This document shows, piece by piece, positions 8,169-15,914 of a stretch of DNA of 64,000 bases; the first letter of the stretch is position 1, and each line of letters starts with the position of its first letter. A program made the translations under genes and the position numbers. The notes beneath the pieces were generated by a model. The model searched no databases and was not told the DNA's origin. It saw nothing but the letters and a program-made list of their open reading frames with translations. Where the stretch lies: positions 124,001-188,000 of the forward strand of contig JAJPKE010000037.1 in the NCBI GenBank assembly GCA_021323855.1, read 5' to 3'. This stretch comes from Chloroflexota bacterium (GTDB lineage Bacteria > Chloroflexota > Ktedonobacteria > Ktedonobacterales > JADMIN01).

Positions 8169-9203
8169 TCACACGCGACCGCAGAGCGTCTTTGCCAGTT
8201 GTGTCACCGCCTCGGCAGTTGGAACCGTTTGGTCTTCAAGCACCGGCGAGAAGGGGACCGGCACATCCATCGCCCCCAGCCGTTTGACCGGCGCATCGAG
8301 GTAATAGAATGCGCCATCGGCGATGACAGCGGCCAGTTCCGCCGTGACGCCGTAACGCTCGTAGCCTTCGTCTATCACGATGGCGCGGCTTGTCTTCTGC
8401 GCCGAAGCGATCAGCGTCTCTTTATCCAGTGGGGTGGTCGTGCGTGGGTCAACGACTTCGGCGCTGATGTCTAGCTCCGCCAATTGTTCAGCCGCGGCCA
8501 GCGCAATTTGCACCATGCTGCTGGTCGCGACCAGCGTGATATCCGTTCCAGCCCTCTTCACATCTGCCACGCCGAAGGGAATGGTGTAGTCGTCATCGGG
8601 TACCTGCCCTTTGAGCTGATACATCATCTTGTCCTCGAAGAAGATGACCGGATTGTCGTCACGAATTGCGGTTTTGAGTAGCCCTTTGGCATCGTATGGC
8701 GTGGATGGCAGCGCCACCTTTAAGCCAGGAATGTGGCTGACCCAGGCATGCAAGCTCTGGCTGTGCTGCGCAGCGGTGCGGCGGGTCGCACCCAATGTGG
8801 TGCGGATCACCAGCGGCACACGCAGCTTTCCGCCCGACATATAGTGAACCTTTGCCGCCTGATTCACAATCTGGTCCATTGCCAGCCCGATGAAATCGCC
8901 GAACATGATATCAATGATCGGACGCATGCCGGTCATCGCGGCGCCGACCCCCAGGCCGGAGATGCCAGCTTCCGAGATGGGTGAATCTATGATGCGCTGT
9001 GGCCCGAACTCTTCCACCAATCCCGACAACACCTTGAAGGGTGTGCCTGCCTCGGCGACATCTTCGCCCATGATGAAGACGGTTGGGTCGCGGCGCAATT
9101 CTTCGGCGAGCGTCTCGCGGATGGCCTGCCCAAGCGTGACCTCACGCATCTGGCCTGTGCCAGCCTGGCTACTTTGGCTGGAGACAACGCTAGGCGTAGA
9201 CAT
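8169..9203 (-). CDS. E1 beta subunit of a 2-oxoacid dehydrogenase (acetoin/pyruvate type)
   Basis: This is a 344-residue transketolase-like subunit that pairs with the alpha subunit to decarboxylate a 2-oxoacid or cleave acetoin using thiamine diphosphate. Characteristic stretches are TVFIMGEDVAEAGTPFKV, RIIDSPISEAGISGLGVGAA and, in the C-terminal transketolase domain, SAEVVDPRTTTPLDKET and IDEGYERYGVTAE. The coding region overlaps the end of the alpha-subunit gene by 14 bases, so expression is coupled. About 20 extra N-terminal residues rich in Ser precede the conserved core. Which oxoacid is used cannot be decided from motifs. Confidence 0.92.
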   Translation of the reverse strand: MSTPSVVSSQSSQAGTGQMREVTLGQAIRETLAEELRRDPTVFIMGEDVAEAGTPFKVLSGLVEEFGPQRIIDSPISEAGISGLGVGAAMTGMRPIIDIMFGDFIGLAMDQIVNQAAKVHYMSGGKLRVPLVIRTTLGATRRTAAQHSQSLHAWVSHIPGLKVALPSTPYDAKGLLKTAIRDDNPVIFFEDKMMYQLKGQVPDDDYTIPFGVADVKRAGTDITLVATSSMVQIALAAAEQLAELDISAEVVDPRTTTPLDKETLIASAQKTSRAIVIDEGYERYGVTAELAAVIADGAFYYLDAPVKRLGAMDVPVPFSPVLEDQTVPTAEAVTQLAKTLCGRV

Positions 9204-10209
9204 GTTCTGTCACCTCGCTGATCTCCGGAAATGGCGCGTTCAGCCCGAATTCAACGCCCGCTGTCACTTCCTCCTGTGCTTCGCTGCGGATGCGTTCCAA
9301 CTGCGCGGCGTCGGCCACATGCTCCTCAAGAAGCCAATTGCCGAGTATGGTGATGGGGTCGCGCTCGGCTTTCCAGTACTCTTCTTCTTCTTTGGAGCGG
9401 TAATATGTGCGCTGGATGTCACCGACGTGATGCCCATGAAAGCGGTAGGTGTTCGCCAAAAGGAATCCAGGCCCATCCCCGCGCCGTGCCCGCTCGACTA
9501 GCCGTTGCGCCGTCGCATAGACCAGGCGCACATCCTGGCCGTCAATCTCTTCGGCCTCGATGTTGAACGCCTGCGCGCGGGCCAGCATGCTGCCGGCGGT
9601 CGTCTCGGCATTGTGAGTGTATTCGTTATAGAGGTTGTTCTCACAGACGTAGAGGATGGGCAGCTTCCAGAGCGACGCCATATTCATCACTTCATAGAGG
9701 ACGCCCTGGCCCAGTGCGCCATCTCCAAAGAAGCAAACGGCAACCTGCCCAGTGCCCAGCATCTTACTGGAAAACGCCGCGCCGGTGGCAATGCCTGCGC
9801 TGCCGCCGACAATCGCGTTCGCTCCCAGGTTCCCGGTCTCCTGGTCGGCAATGTGCATCGAGCCACCTTTGCCACGGCAATACCCTGGCTCTTTGCCCAG
9901 TAGTTCAGCGAACATGCGATCAATGCTAGCGCCTTTTGCCAGACAGTGCCCATGCCCTCGATGCGTGCTGGTAATATAATCGTCCGGGCGTAGCGCCTGG
10001 CAGACACCGACGGCTACCGCTTCTTCGCCGCTATAGAGGTGCGCCAGCCCTGGCATGCGCGCGGTACGGTAGAGATCATTGACCTGCTCCTCGAAGAAGC
10101 GGATGCGCAGCATCAGGCGATATGCCAGCATCCATTGCTCTGCGCCTTCTCGCACGTCTGCGGCGCGCTGCTGGGCGGACTGTTCACGGGGCGCTTTCGT
10201 CTGAGTCAT
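9190..10209 (-). CDS. E1 alpha subunit of a 2-oxoacid dehydrogenase (acetoin/pyruvate type)
   Basis: This is the thiamine-diphosphate-binding subunit, 339 residues. The cofactor motif is GDGALGQGVLYEVMNMASLW ending in ENN. Other conserved segments are HLYSGEEAVAVGVCQAL, THRGHGHCLAKGA and GKGGSMHIAD. The pattern and length match acetoin dehydrogenase and bacterial two-subunit pyruvate dehydrogenase alpha chains better than the branched-chain group, but that is a judgement by eye. The start overlaps the stop of the upstream reductase gene (ATGA), so gntR, reductase, E1 alpha, E1 beta, M24 and E2 form one tightly coupled operon. Confidence 0.92.
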   Translation of the reverse strand: MTQTKAPREQSAQQRAADVREGAEQWMLAYRLMLRIRFFEEQVNDLYRTARMPGLAHLYSGEEAVAVGVCQALRPDDYITSTHRGHGHCLAKGASIDRMFAELLGKEPGYCRGKGGSMHIADQETGNLGANAIVGGSAGIATGAAFSSKMLGTGQVAVCFFGDGALGQGVLYEVMNMASLWKLPILYVCENNLYNEYTHNAETTAGSMLARAQAFNIEAEEIDGQDVRLVYATAQRLVERARRGDGPGFLLANTYRFHGHHVGDIQRTYYRSKEEEEYWKAERDPITILGNWLLEEHVADAAQLERIRSEAQEEVTAGVEFGLNAPFPEISEVTEHVYA

Positions 10210-11111
10210 GATGTCTGGTCTCCCTGTTCTTTCTTGTCCAGTCCGGCCATTTTTTCCAGCACGCGATAGACGATGGAGAAATCGTAGTTCGCCAACCCCA
10301 TTGTGCGGGCTGCCGTCAGATATTCATTGGTCAAGGCAACGGTCGGGAGCGGGACATCTAATTGACGGCCCTGTTCAAGCGCCAGCAGCATGTCTTTCTG
10401 CATCATGTTCACGTTGAACCAGGCTTCTTCCGGCATATCGAGGATGAACGGTGCGCGGTAGATCAGCGAGGGAGACGCGATGACGCTGTTGAGCAACACT
10501 TCCATAGCCGTTTCGCGTGGGATGCCGCCCTTCTCCGCCAGAAACAGCCCCTCGCAGAAGCCCATGAACTGCACCTGCAAATTGAGGTTGACGCCAATCT
10601 TCATCAGCACCGCCTGGCCATTACCGCCGACGTAGGTGATCTTTGGGCCAATATCCAGGAGAATAGGCTTTACGCGCTCATAGACCTCGCGCTCGCCGCC
10701 AACCATGAGCGATAGTTTGCCCTGCTCCAACGTGATGACGCTGCCAGAGACGGGCACATCCAGCATGCGTGCGCCACGCGCCGCGACCTGTTGTGCGATG
10801 GCTCGTGAGGCGGCTGGGCTGGCGGTACTCATGTCGCAGTAGATTTTACCTGGCCCTAGCCCAGCCAAAATGCCATCCGCGCCATTGGTGACTGCTTCCA
10901 GCGCGGCGGTATTCGTGACCATCGAGAAGATGACATCGGCAGACTCTGCGACCGCCCTCGGAGAATCGCCCCAGCGCATGCCAGCGTCCAGCAGCCATTG
11001 CGCTTTGCCGCGCGTGCGATTGTAGCCAATCACTTCATGGCCAGCATCCAGCAGGCGTTTCGCCACGCGGCTGCCCATTGCGCCGAGGCCAATGTACCCA
11101 ATCCGCGCCAT
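10206..11111 (-). CDS. Beta-hydroxyacid dehydrogenase (3-hydroxyisobutyrate / tartronate-semialdehyde reductase family)
   Basis: This is a 301-residue NAD(P)-dependent oxidoreductase. I placed the start at the ATG at 11111, four bases after the gntR stop, because MARIGYIGLGAMGSRVAKRL is the standard N-terminal Rossmann GxGxxG motif. The substrate-binding motif DVPVSGS lies near residue 118 and the catalytic lysine is K171 in GQAVLMKIGVN. The enzyme interconverts a 3-hydroxyacid and its semialdehyde. Its place directly between the regulator and the dehydrogenase subunits suggests it makes or consumes a semialdehyde or oxoacid in the same pathway. Exact substrate is not evident. Confidence 0.9.
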   Translation of the reverse strand: MARIGYIGLGAMGSRVAKRLLDAGHEVIGYNRTRGKAQWLLDAGMRWGDSPRAVAESADVIFSMVTNTAALEAVTNGADGILAGLGPGKIYCDMSTASPAASRAIAQQVAARGARMLDVPVSGSVITLEQGKLSLMVGGEREVYERVKPILLDIGPKITYVGGNGQAVLMKIGVNLNLQVQFMGFCEGLFLAEKGGIPRETAMEVLLNSVIASPSLIYRAPFILDMPEEAWFNVNMMQKDMLLALEQGRQLDVPLPTVALTNEYLTAARTMGLANYDFSIVYRVLEKMAGLDKKEQGDQTS

Positions 11112-11115
11112 AGCG

Positions 11116-11844
11116 TTACCCTTTCTCATCGTCATTGCGTGTCTGTGCAGCGGTGGCATCGGTGCGCACCTGCCTCAGATGTGCGTGCATCGCTGTGCGC
11201 GCGGCTTCGGAGTCGTGGCGGCTCACGGCATCGAGTAATTGCTTGTGATGCGACTGCCCACGCTGCGGTCCGCCCTGGACAGAGAATATTTGTTTGCGCT
11301 GCTCGCTCAGCAATTCCATGATCGGGTCAATCAGTGTGAGAATCAGTGCATTCTGCGTCGCGCGCGCCAACACCTGATGAAAGAAATTGTCAGCCATGAT
11401 GAAGGCGTCGGCATCACTCAAATGGGCATCCATCGTCTCCACCGCTCTGCGTAGATCGGCAACATCCTCATCAGTGGCGCGCGCCGCTGCCAATGAGGCG
11501 ATTTCCGGTTCAAGTATTTCACGTACCTCTACGAGATCACGAGAACTGCCGTGCTGACCGTGCCGGCCCACGCGCATCATCAACCCCAACGACTCGCGCA
11601 ATGCCTGCGAGGTGCTGTTGATGACGATGGTGCCACGGCCCGGTCGCATCTCAATCAGGCCCTTCTGCGCCAGGATTTTCATTGCCTCGCGCACTGCCGT
11701 CCGGCTGGCGTGAAACTGGTCTGCCAATTCACGTTCGGTGGGCAAGCGATCACCGCTTTGCAACTCGCCACGCAAAATCTGCTGCTCGATCTGCTCGGTA
11801 ATCTGCTCAAACAATTTGGTTGTCTGAACTGGTATGTACGTCAT
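11116..11844 (-). CDS. GntR-family transcriptional regulator, FadR/FCD subfamily
   Basis: This is a 242-residue regulator. The N-terminal winged helix-turn-helix (residues about 8-75) contains GDRLPTERELADQF and SRTAVREAMKILAQKGLIEM, and the C-terminal all-helical FCD ligand domain spans about 95-225, with the usual Asp/His residues for metal or carboxylate binding. FCD regulators typically respond to organic acids such as lactate, pyruvate or galactonate. It is the first gene of the dehydrogenase operon. A 13-bp palindrome, TGGTAGGCTACCA, overlaps the predicted -10 element upstream, so autoregulation and control of the operon are likely. Confidence 0.92.
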   Translation of the reverse strand: MTYIPVQTTKLFEQITEQIEQQILRGELQSGDRLPTERELADQFHASRTAVREAMKILAQKGLIEMRPGRGTIVINSTSQALRESLGLMMRVGRHGQHGSSRDLVEVREILEPEIASLAAARATDEDVADLRRAVETMDAHLSDADAFIMADNFFHQVLARATQNALILTLIDPIMELLSEQRKQIFSVQGGPQRGQSHHKQLLDAVSRHDSEAARTAMHAHLRQVRTDATAAQTRNDDEKG

Positions 11845-11995
11845 TGCTTGTCCCTAAAAATGTGATCTGGCTACCGTCGCGCATGAGCGAAACGGCAGAA
11901 ACGACGGGATTTCTTTCGCTGCAAGAGCCGATTACCATGCGAGCGCAAAAATGCTACGCAGCCAATTGGTATGATGAACATATAGCATGATGATG

Positions 11996-12028
11996 TGGTA
12001 GGCTACCATCGCGCTTTGCATTTGTCAA
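11996..12028 (-). promoter_or_regulatory. Promoter of the gntR-dehydrogenase operon with GntR-type operator
   Basis: On the minus strand TTGACA (12028-12023) is followed after 17 bases by TAGCCT (12005-12000), giving a perfect -35 and a weak -10. The 13-bp palindrome TGGTAGGCTACCA (11996-12008) covers the -10. FadR-subfamily GntR proteins such as PdhR and LldR are known to bind TGGT-n3-to-5-ACCA palindromes. A repressor bound here would block polymerase. The transcript would have a leader of about 150 bases before gntR. Confidence 0.6.
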
Positions 12029-12077
12029 GTGTTTTATTTGCTGAGGAAAATCAGGAGATGGTCATTAGCCAGTTTCG

Positions 12078-12884
12078 TCACGAGTGGTCTCTTTTCTCAT
12101 CGCTGTGCGCCTGCGCTGTTCGCGTTTGCAGCTCTCGCAGGATAGTAAGCTCGCCGTCGGTTGGTGGCGGCGTTTGCTCTACATGGTCTGCAAAGCGGAT
12201 GGGCCAACCCGTCGCCTCCATAATCTGCTCGCGCGTGACCCCTGGATGAATAGCCACCACGATAAGCTCTTTCGATTCGCTATCCGGTCGCATGAGGCAG
12301 AGGTCTGTCACAATCAAACTTGGCCCAGCGGTGCGCAGACCTAAACGCTGGCGCGCGTCGCCTCCTGTGCCGTGCCCAAACGAGGTGATGAAGTCCACCT
12401 GGGGCACGAACGACCGGCGGTTCTGCCGCATGATGACATAGATTTGCTGGCAGCAGCTTGCAATCTCCGGCGCGCCGCCCGCACCCGGAAGGCGCACCGT
12501 TGGATGCGCATAGTCACCGATAACGGTAGAGTTGATATTGCTGAAGCGATCAATTTGTGCGCCGCCGAGAAAGCCCACTGAAATGCGACCACCCTGCAAC
12601 CAATACTGAAACATTTCTGGAACCGATACCGTTGTGATGGCCGTCTCGCAGAGTTCCGGGTCGCCAATGGAGAGTGGCAATATGTCGGGTTTGGTGCCGA
12701 TGGTGCCGGACTCATAGATGAGAGTAATGTCTGGCGCATGTGTCAGGCGAGCGAGATTGCAGGCAGCCGACGGCGCGCCAATGCCAACGAAGCAGATATC
12801 ATCATTGCGGAGCGAGCGTGACGCGGCAATAATCATCATTTCTGCTGCGGTGTAGGTGGTCGTCGCTACTGGTTCACTCGCCAC
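12078..12884 (-). CDS. catJ: 3-oxoadipate CoA-transferase subunit B (CatJ type)
   Basis: This is the beta subunit of the enzyme that moves CoA from succinyl-CoA to 3-oxoadipate, a late step of the beta-ketoadipate pathway for aromatics. The 268 residues match the CatJ/IpdB-like group: YTAAEMMIIAASR near the N-terminus, then CFVGIG, LIYESGTIG, YWLQGGRISVGFLGGAQ, STVIGDY, VRLPGAGGAPEIA and HPGVTREQI. The ESG in LIYESGTIG corresponds to the catalytic-glutamate motif of class I CoA-transferases. I chose the GTG at 12884 because AGGGAG precedes it; in-frame ATGs upstream lack a ribosome site. It follows catI by 37 bases. Recognition rests on recalled CatJ sequence, so a related 3-oxoacid remains possible. 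Confidence 0.85.
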   Translation of the reverse strand: MASEPVATTTYTAAEMMIIAASRSLRNDDICFVGIGAPSAACNLARLTHAPDITLIYESGTIGTKPDILPLSIGDPELCETAITTVSVPEMFQYWLQGGRISVGFLGGAQIDRFSNINSTVIGDYAHPTVRLPGAGGAPEIASCCQQIYVIMRQNRRSFVPQVDFITSFGHGTGGDARQRLGLRTAGPSLIVTDLCLMRPDSESKELIVVAIHPGVTREQIMEATGWPIRFADHVEQTPPPTDGELTILRELQTRTAQAHSDEKRDHS

Positions 12885-12921
12885 GGATCTCTCCCTAATA
12901 AGCATGCACAGCGGAAGACCA

Positions 12922-13737
12922 TCACTTCCTATCGCCCAACACGTGTTCGCGCATCCAACTGAGGAAGCTCTCACGGTCGCGCGCTATAGTATCCCATGCG
13001 GTATAGAAAGCGTTGTCACGACCATAGTAGCCATGCGCATACGAGGGACGCGCGCCCTCCGGCGCCAGGACGACAGCGCTCACCGTCCAATAGGGTAACA
13101 CGACAGCGTTGGGGCTAGGCGCATGCAGTTCATCGGTGATCTCTTCTACCGTGACCACCGCGAGCGTTGCGGCAAGCACGACCTCCTTCTGGACGCCGAC
13201 GATGCCTTCGATGAGGATATTGCCCTTGCGGTCTGCCCGCTGAGCATGAATGATACCTACGTCTGGGCGGATCGCTGGTACCGCCGCCAGCCGCTCGCCT
13301 GTAAATGGGCATTCGATGAAGCGGATATTGCTGTGTTTCCCCACCAGATCGGAGCCGGCATAACCTCGGAAAATGGCGCAAGGCAGACCCGCTGCGCCCG
13401 CCGCATAGGCATGCGCCATTGCCGCATGGCTGTGTTCTTCTAGTTCCAGGGGGCGTGGCCAGCTATGCTCAACGGCATCGCGCAGCTGGTGCAGCGAACC
13501 GACGCCGGGATTGCCTCCCCAAGAGAAGATAAGCTTGCGTGCGCAGCCCATGCCGATAAGTTGGTCATAGATGAGGTCAGGCGTCATCCGCACCAACGTC
13601 AGATTGCTCTTCTTCTGCCTGATGATTTCGTGGCCAGCGGCAAAAGAAATCAGGTGCGTGAAGCCTTCGAGCGCAACGGTGTCACCGTCATGAACATATT
13701 GTGCGATAGCTTCTGGCAGTGATAGAAAGGCGGTCAT
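12922..13737 (-). CDS. catI: 3-oxoadipate CoA-transferase subunit A (CatI type)
   Basis: This is the alpha subunit partner of CatJ, 271 residues from the ATG at 13737. The sequence follows the CatI pattern closely: DGDTVALEGFTHLI, TLVRMTPDLIYDQLIGMGC, FSWGGNPGVGSLHQLRDAVE, ECPFTGERLAAVPA, VGVQKEV and PSYAHGYYGRDN. The open frame extends further upstream but that part covers the promoter and is not family-like. Presence of catIJ implies that 3-oxoadipate from protocatechuate or catechol cleavage, or a close analogue, is processed. No ring-cleavage dioxygenase or thiolase is in the window. Confidence 0.86.
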   Translation of the reverse strand: MTAFLSLPEAIAQYVHDGDTVALEGFTHLISFAAGHEIIRQKKSNLTLVRMTPDLIYDQLIGMGCARKLIFSWGGNPGVGSLHQLRDAVEHSWPRPLELEEHSHAAMAHAYAAGAAGLPCAIFRGYAGSDLVGKHSNIRFIECPFTGERLAAVPAIRPDVGIIHAQRADRKGNILIEGIVGVQKEVVLAATLAVVTVEEITDELHAPSPNAVVLPYWTVSAVVLAPEGARPSYAHGYYGRDNAFYTAWDTIARDRESFLSWMREHVLGDRK

Positions 13738-13812
13738 GTGCCATGCCTCAGCGTCGTTTGCAGTCGGACGCAAGATTCTATGCCTCGTATAATTGGTTCC
13801 CGCATACGGGCA

Positions 13813-13841
13813 ATTCTGCCTGGAGAACACAAGGTTGTCAA
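13813..13841 (-). promoter_or_regulatory. Predicted promoter of catIJ
   Basis: On the minus strand TTGACA (13841-13836) and CAGAAT (13818-13813) are separated by 17 bases, and transcription would start about 70 bases upstream of catI. It is divergent from, and about 100 bases away from, the predicted promoter of the MFS gene. The 460-base spacer between catI and the transporter holds these two promoters, a roughly 230-base transporter leader and no gene I can support. Confidence 0.55.
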
Positions 13842-13934
13842 GCGACATAATAGACACTTTGCAATGCTTCCCCCACACACGATAGCAACTCAATTTATTA
13901 CGCTTGCCATTGGCAGTCGGCGCTGTACACGTAC

Positions 13935-13963
13935 TTGACAATACATCATACTTCAGGCATACT
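13935..13963 (+). promoter_or_regulatory. Predicted promoter of the MFS transporter gene
   Basis: TTGACA (13935-13940) and CATACT (13958-13963) are spaced by 17 bases. The frame of the transporter is open from 13963, but that codon lies inside the -10 element, which supports the later GTG start at 14200. The predicted transcript would then have a leader of about 230 bases. Confidence 0.55.
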
Positions 13964-14199
13964 TGTTCCCATTAAAGAACGAAACGTTCGTCATGATGAA
14001 CAACTGTGGCTCACCACAGTATGCGCCGCAGCGGCATGAAAGGGGGGAGGGCAGACTAAAACAACCATACGAACTCGGCGACAGCGCAACCTGCCAGGAG
14101 CTTTTTCTTGTCATCGGGCCATACATGGCTTGTGTCGGCTATGTTGTTCGCTGCGTCAGCGATTTGGCGCGGCACGTTGAGTTGAAAGCAGGTGGTATC

Positions 14200-15696
14200 G
14201 TGACAGCTCCCACTCGCACCGCAGGCCAGATCGTCGCGCGCCTGGACCGCATCAAGGTTTGGGCCTTACCGCTCTCATTCTTGTTCATTATTGGCCTGGG
14301 ATTCCTCTTCACTTTCTATGACATCTTTGACATCAATGTCTCGTTTATCCAGACCTGTACACAGATTGTGCCGAAATGCCTTGCCGGACCACCTCCTGGC
14401 TCGGCAACACTGCCGCCGGGTTTCGTCCAAGCGTCCGACAAGCTCGGCCTGCCGGTACTGTGGAACCTGATTGGGTACGTCATCGGCGCGCTAAGTCTCG
14501 GTCCGCTGGCGGATCGCTTTGGCCGCCGTGACATGTTGCTGGTGACATTGCTGGTCACCGGCCTCGGTTCGCTCCTCACGGCGTTCACCAACGACTACAC
14601 CACATTCATCATCGCGCGTACCATTACTGGTATTGGCATCGGCGCTGATCTGGCCATCGTCAACACCTACGTCAACGAGGTTGCCCCCCAGGGTGGGCGT
14701 GTCAGATACACCTCATTTATCTTCGTCTGTTCTGCGCTGGGCGCGTTTGTGGGCATCTGGCTCGGTTTGATCTTGACGACACCACCCGCTCAGTTCCCAT
14801 TGGGCTTGCCGTTTGCTCAGGTGCAGGTGAGCAATCTTGGCGTCTTCATGGGCAACGGCTGGCGCATTATGTACATCGTGGGCGCTGCGCTGGCGCTCAT
14901 CGGCATCCTGCTGCGCGTACAACTGCCAGAATCGCCACGTTGGCTGGCTGCGCGAGGGCGCATCGAAGAAGCGGACATAGTGGTCAGCGAGATGGAGGAG
15001 CGTGCGGGGCGGTCGCAGACCCTCGCGCCAGTGGGCGCTGATGTGCCAATGCCCACACGCGAGCCGCGCGCTGGCTACACGGAGATTCTGACCAATCCGC
15101 TTTATCTGCGGCGCATGTTGCTGGTGCTGGCAGTATGGTCGTTCGCCTACGTGACTGTTTATACTATCGCCTCCGGATTCACCACGGTTCTCTCATCACT
15201 GGGCTACATACCACCGGAGGCTGGCCTTATCGCGGCCATCGGCACGTTAGGCTTCTTCGCCTGCGCTCTAGTTGCCTACTTTGCAGGCGAACGATTGGAG
15301 CGCAAAGCGTGGTTGCCAATAGGAGCAGTGATTACCCTGGTTGGTGGCGTGTTGATTGCGCTCGCCGGACATGCAGTTTCACCAACCACTATTCCCTGGG
15401 GAGCGTTTATCGGCGCGATCATTCTCTTCTTCGGCTTCAATCTCTGGGTGCCGATGACGTACACGTGGTCCACTGAGAATTTCCCCACGCGGGCGCGCAC
15501 GACAGGATATGCGCTCTCCGATGGCATTGGGCACGTCGGGGGTGGTGTCGGCTTGCTGATCATTGTGCCACTGCTGGGGCAAATGGGTCCGTTGCCCGCC
15601 TTTCTAGTGATTGGCTCCTTCCTGGTGGTTGCCGCTATTCTCGTTCAGTTCGGTGTTTCGACACGCAAGGAGACACTCGAAAAGATTGCCCCGTAG
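14200..15696 (+). CDS. MFS transporter (metabolite:H+ symporter / sugar-porter-like)
   Basis: This is a 498-residue major facilitator with about 12 transmembrane segments. The GTG at 14200 follows AGGTGG and begins VTAPTRTAGQIVARLDRIKVW, a typical cytoplasmic lead-in. Signature loops are GPLADRFGRRDML between helices 2 and 3 and LPESPRWLAARGR in the central loop, and the helix 10-11 loop has ENFPTRARTTG. These match the SP/AAHS-like groups that import sugars, aromatic acids or organic acids by proton symport. A longer loop between helices 1 and 2 contains two cysteines (about 35 residues, external). It is divergent from catIJ and upstream of an acyl-CoA ligase, which suggests uptake of an aromatic or carboxylic acid. 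Confidence 0.88.
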   Translation: MTAPTRTAGQIVARLDRIKVWALPLSFLFIIGLGFLFTFYDIFDINVSFIQTCTQIVPKCLAGPPPGSATLPPGFVQASDKLGLPVLWNLIGYVIGALSLGPLADRFGRRDMLLVTLLVTGLGSLLTAFTNDYTTFIIARTITGIGIGADLAIVNTYVNEVAPQGGRVRYTSFIFVCSALGAFVGIWLGLILTTPPAQFPLGLPFAQVQVSNLGVFMGNGWRIMYIVGAALALIGILLRVQLPESPRWLAARGRIEEADIVVSEMEERAGRSQTLAPVGADVPMPTREPRAGYTEILTNPLYLRRMLLVLAVWSFAYVTVYTIASGFTTVLSSLGYIPPEAGLIAAIGTLGFFACALVAYFAGERLERKAWLPIGAVITLVGGVLIALAGHAVSPTTIPWGAFIGAIILFFGFNLWVPMTYTWSTENFPTRARTTGYALSDGIGHVGGGVGLLIIVPLLGQMGPLPAFLVIGSFLVVAAILVQFGVSTRKETLEKIAP

Positions 15697-15832
15697 ATGT
15701 CCGTAGATCCAGGTAGTCCGGAATACAGTGGTCATCTGTACAGTTCGGCAGTAGGAGTCCCTGGCGGCACCTGCACTGCGCATGGCACTCTGGCGCCTGA
15801 CCGGTAGACGCTGTTGTCGTTGGCTTCGAGAG

Positions 15833-15875
15833 GCTCTCCTCCCTGGCCAACCAATCCCAGGGGGAGAGCGTTTTC
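15833..15875 (+). terminator. Terminator-like hairpin between transporter and acyl-CoA ligase
   Basis: GCTCTCC-T-CCCTGG pairs with CCAGGG-GGAGAGC with a single bulge, and GTTTTC follows on the plus strand. It lies 137 bases after the transporter stop and 40 bases before the ligase start, so it may end the transporter transcript or act as an attenuator for the ligase. Confidence 0.5.
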
Positions 15876-15914
15876 TGAGTGACAGTGGACAATGCTTAGA
15901 AGGAGATACCGCGT

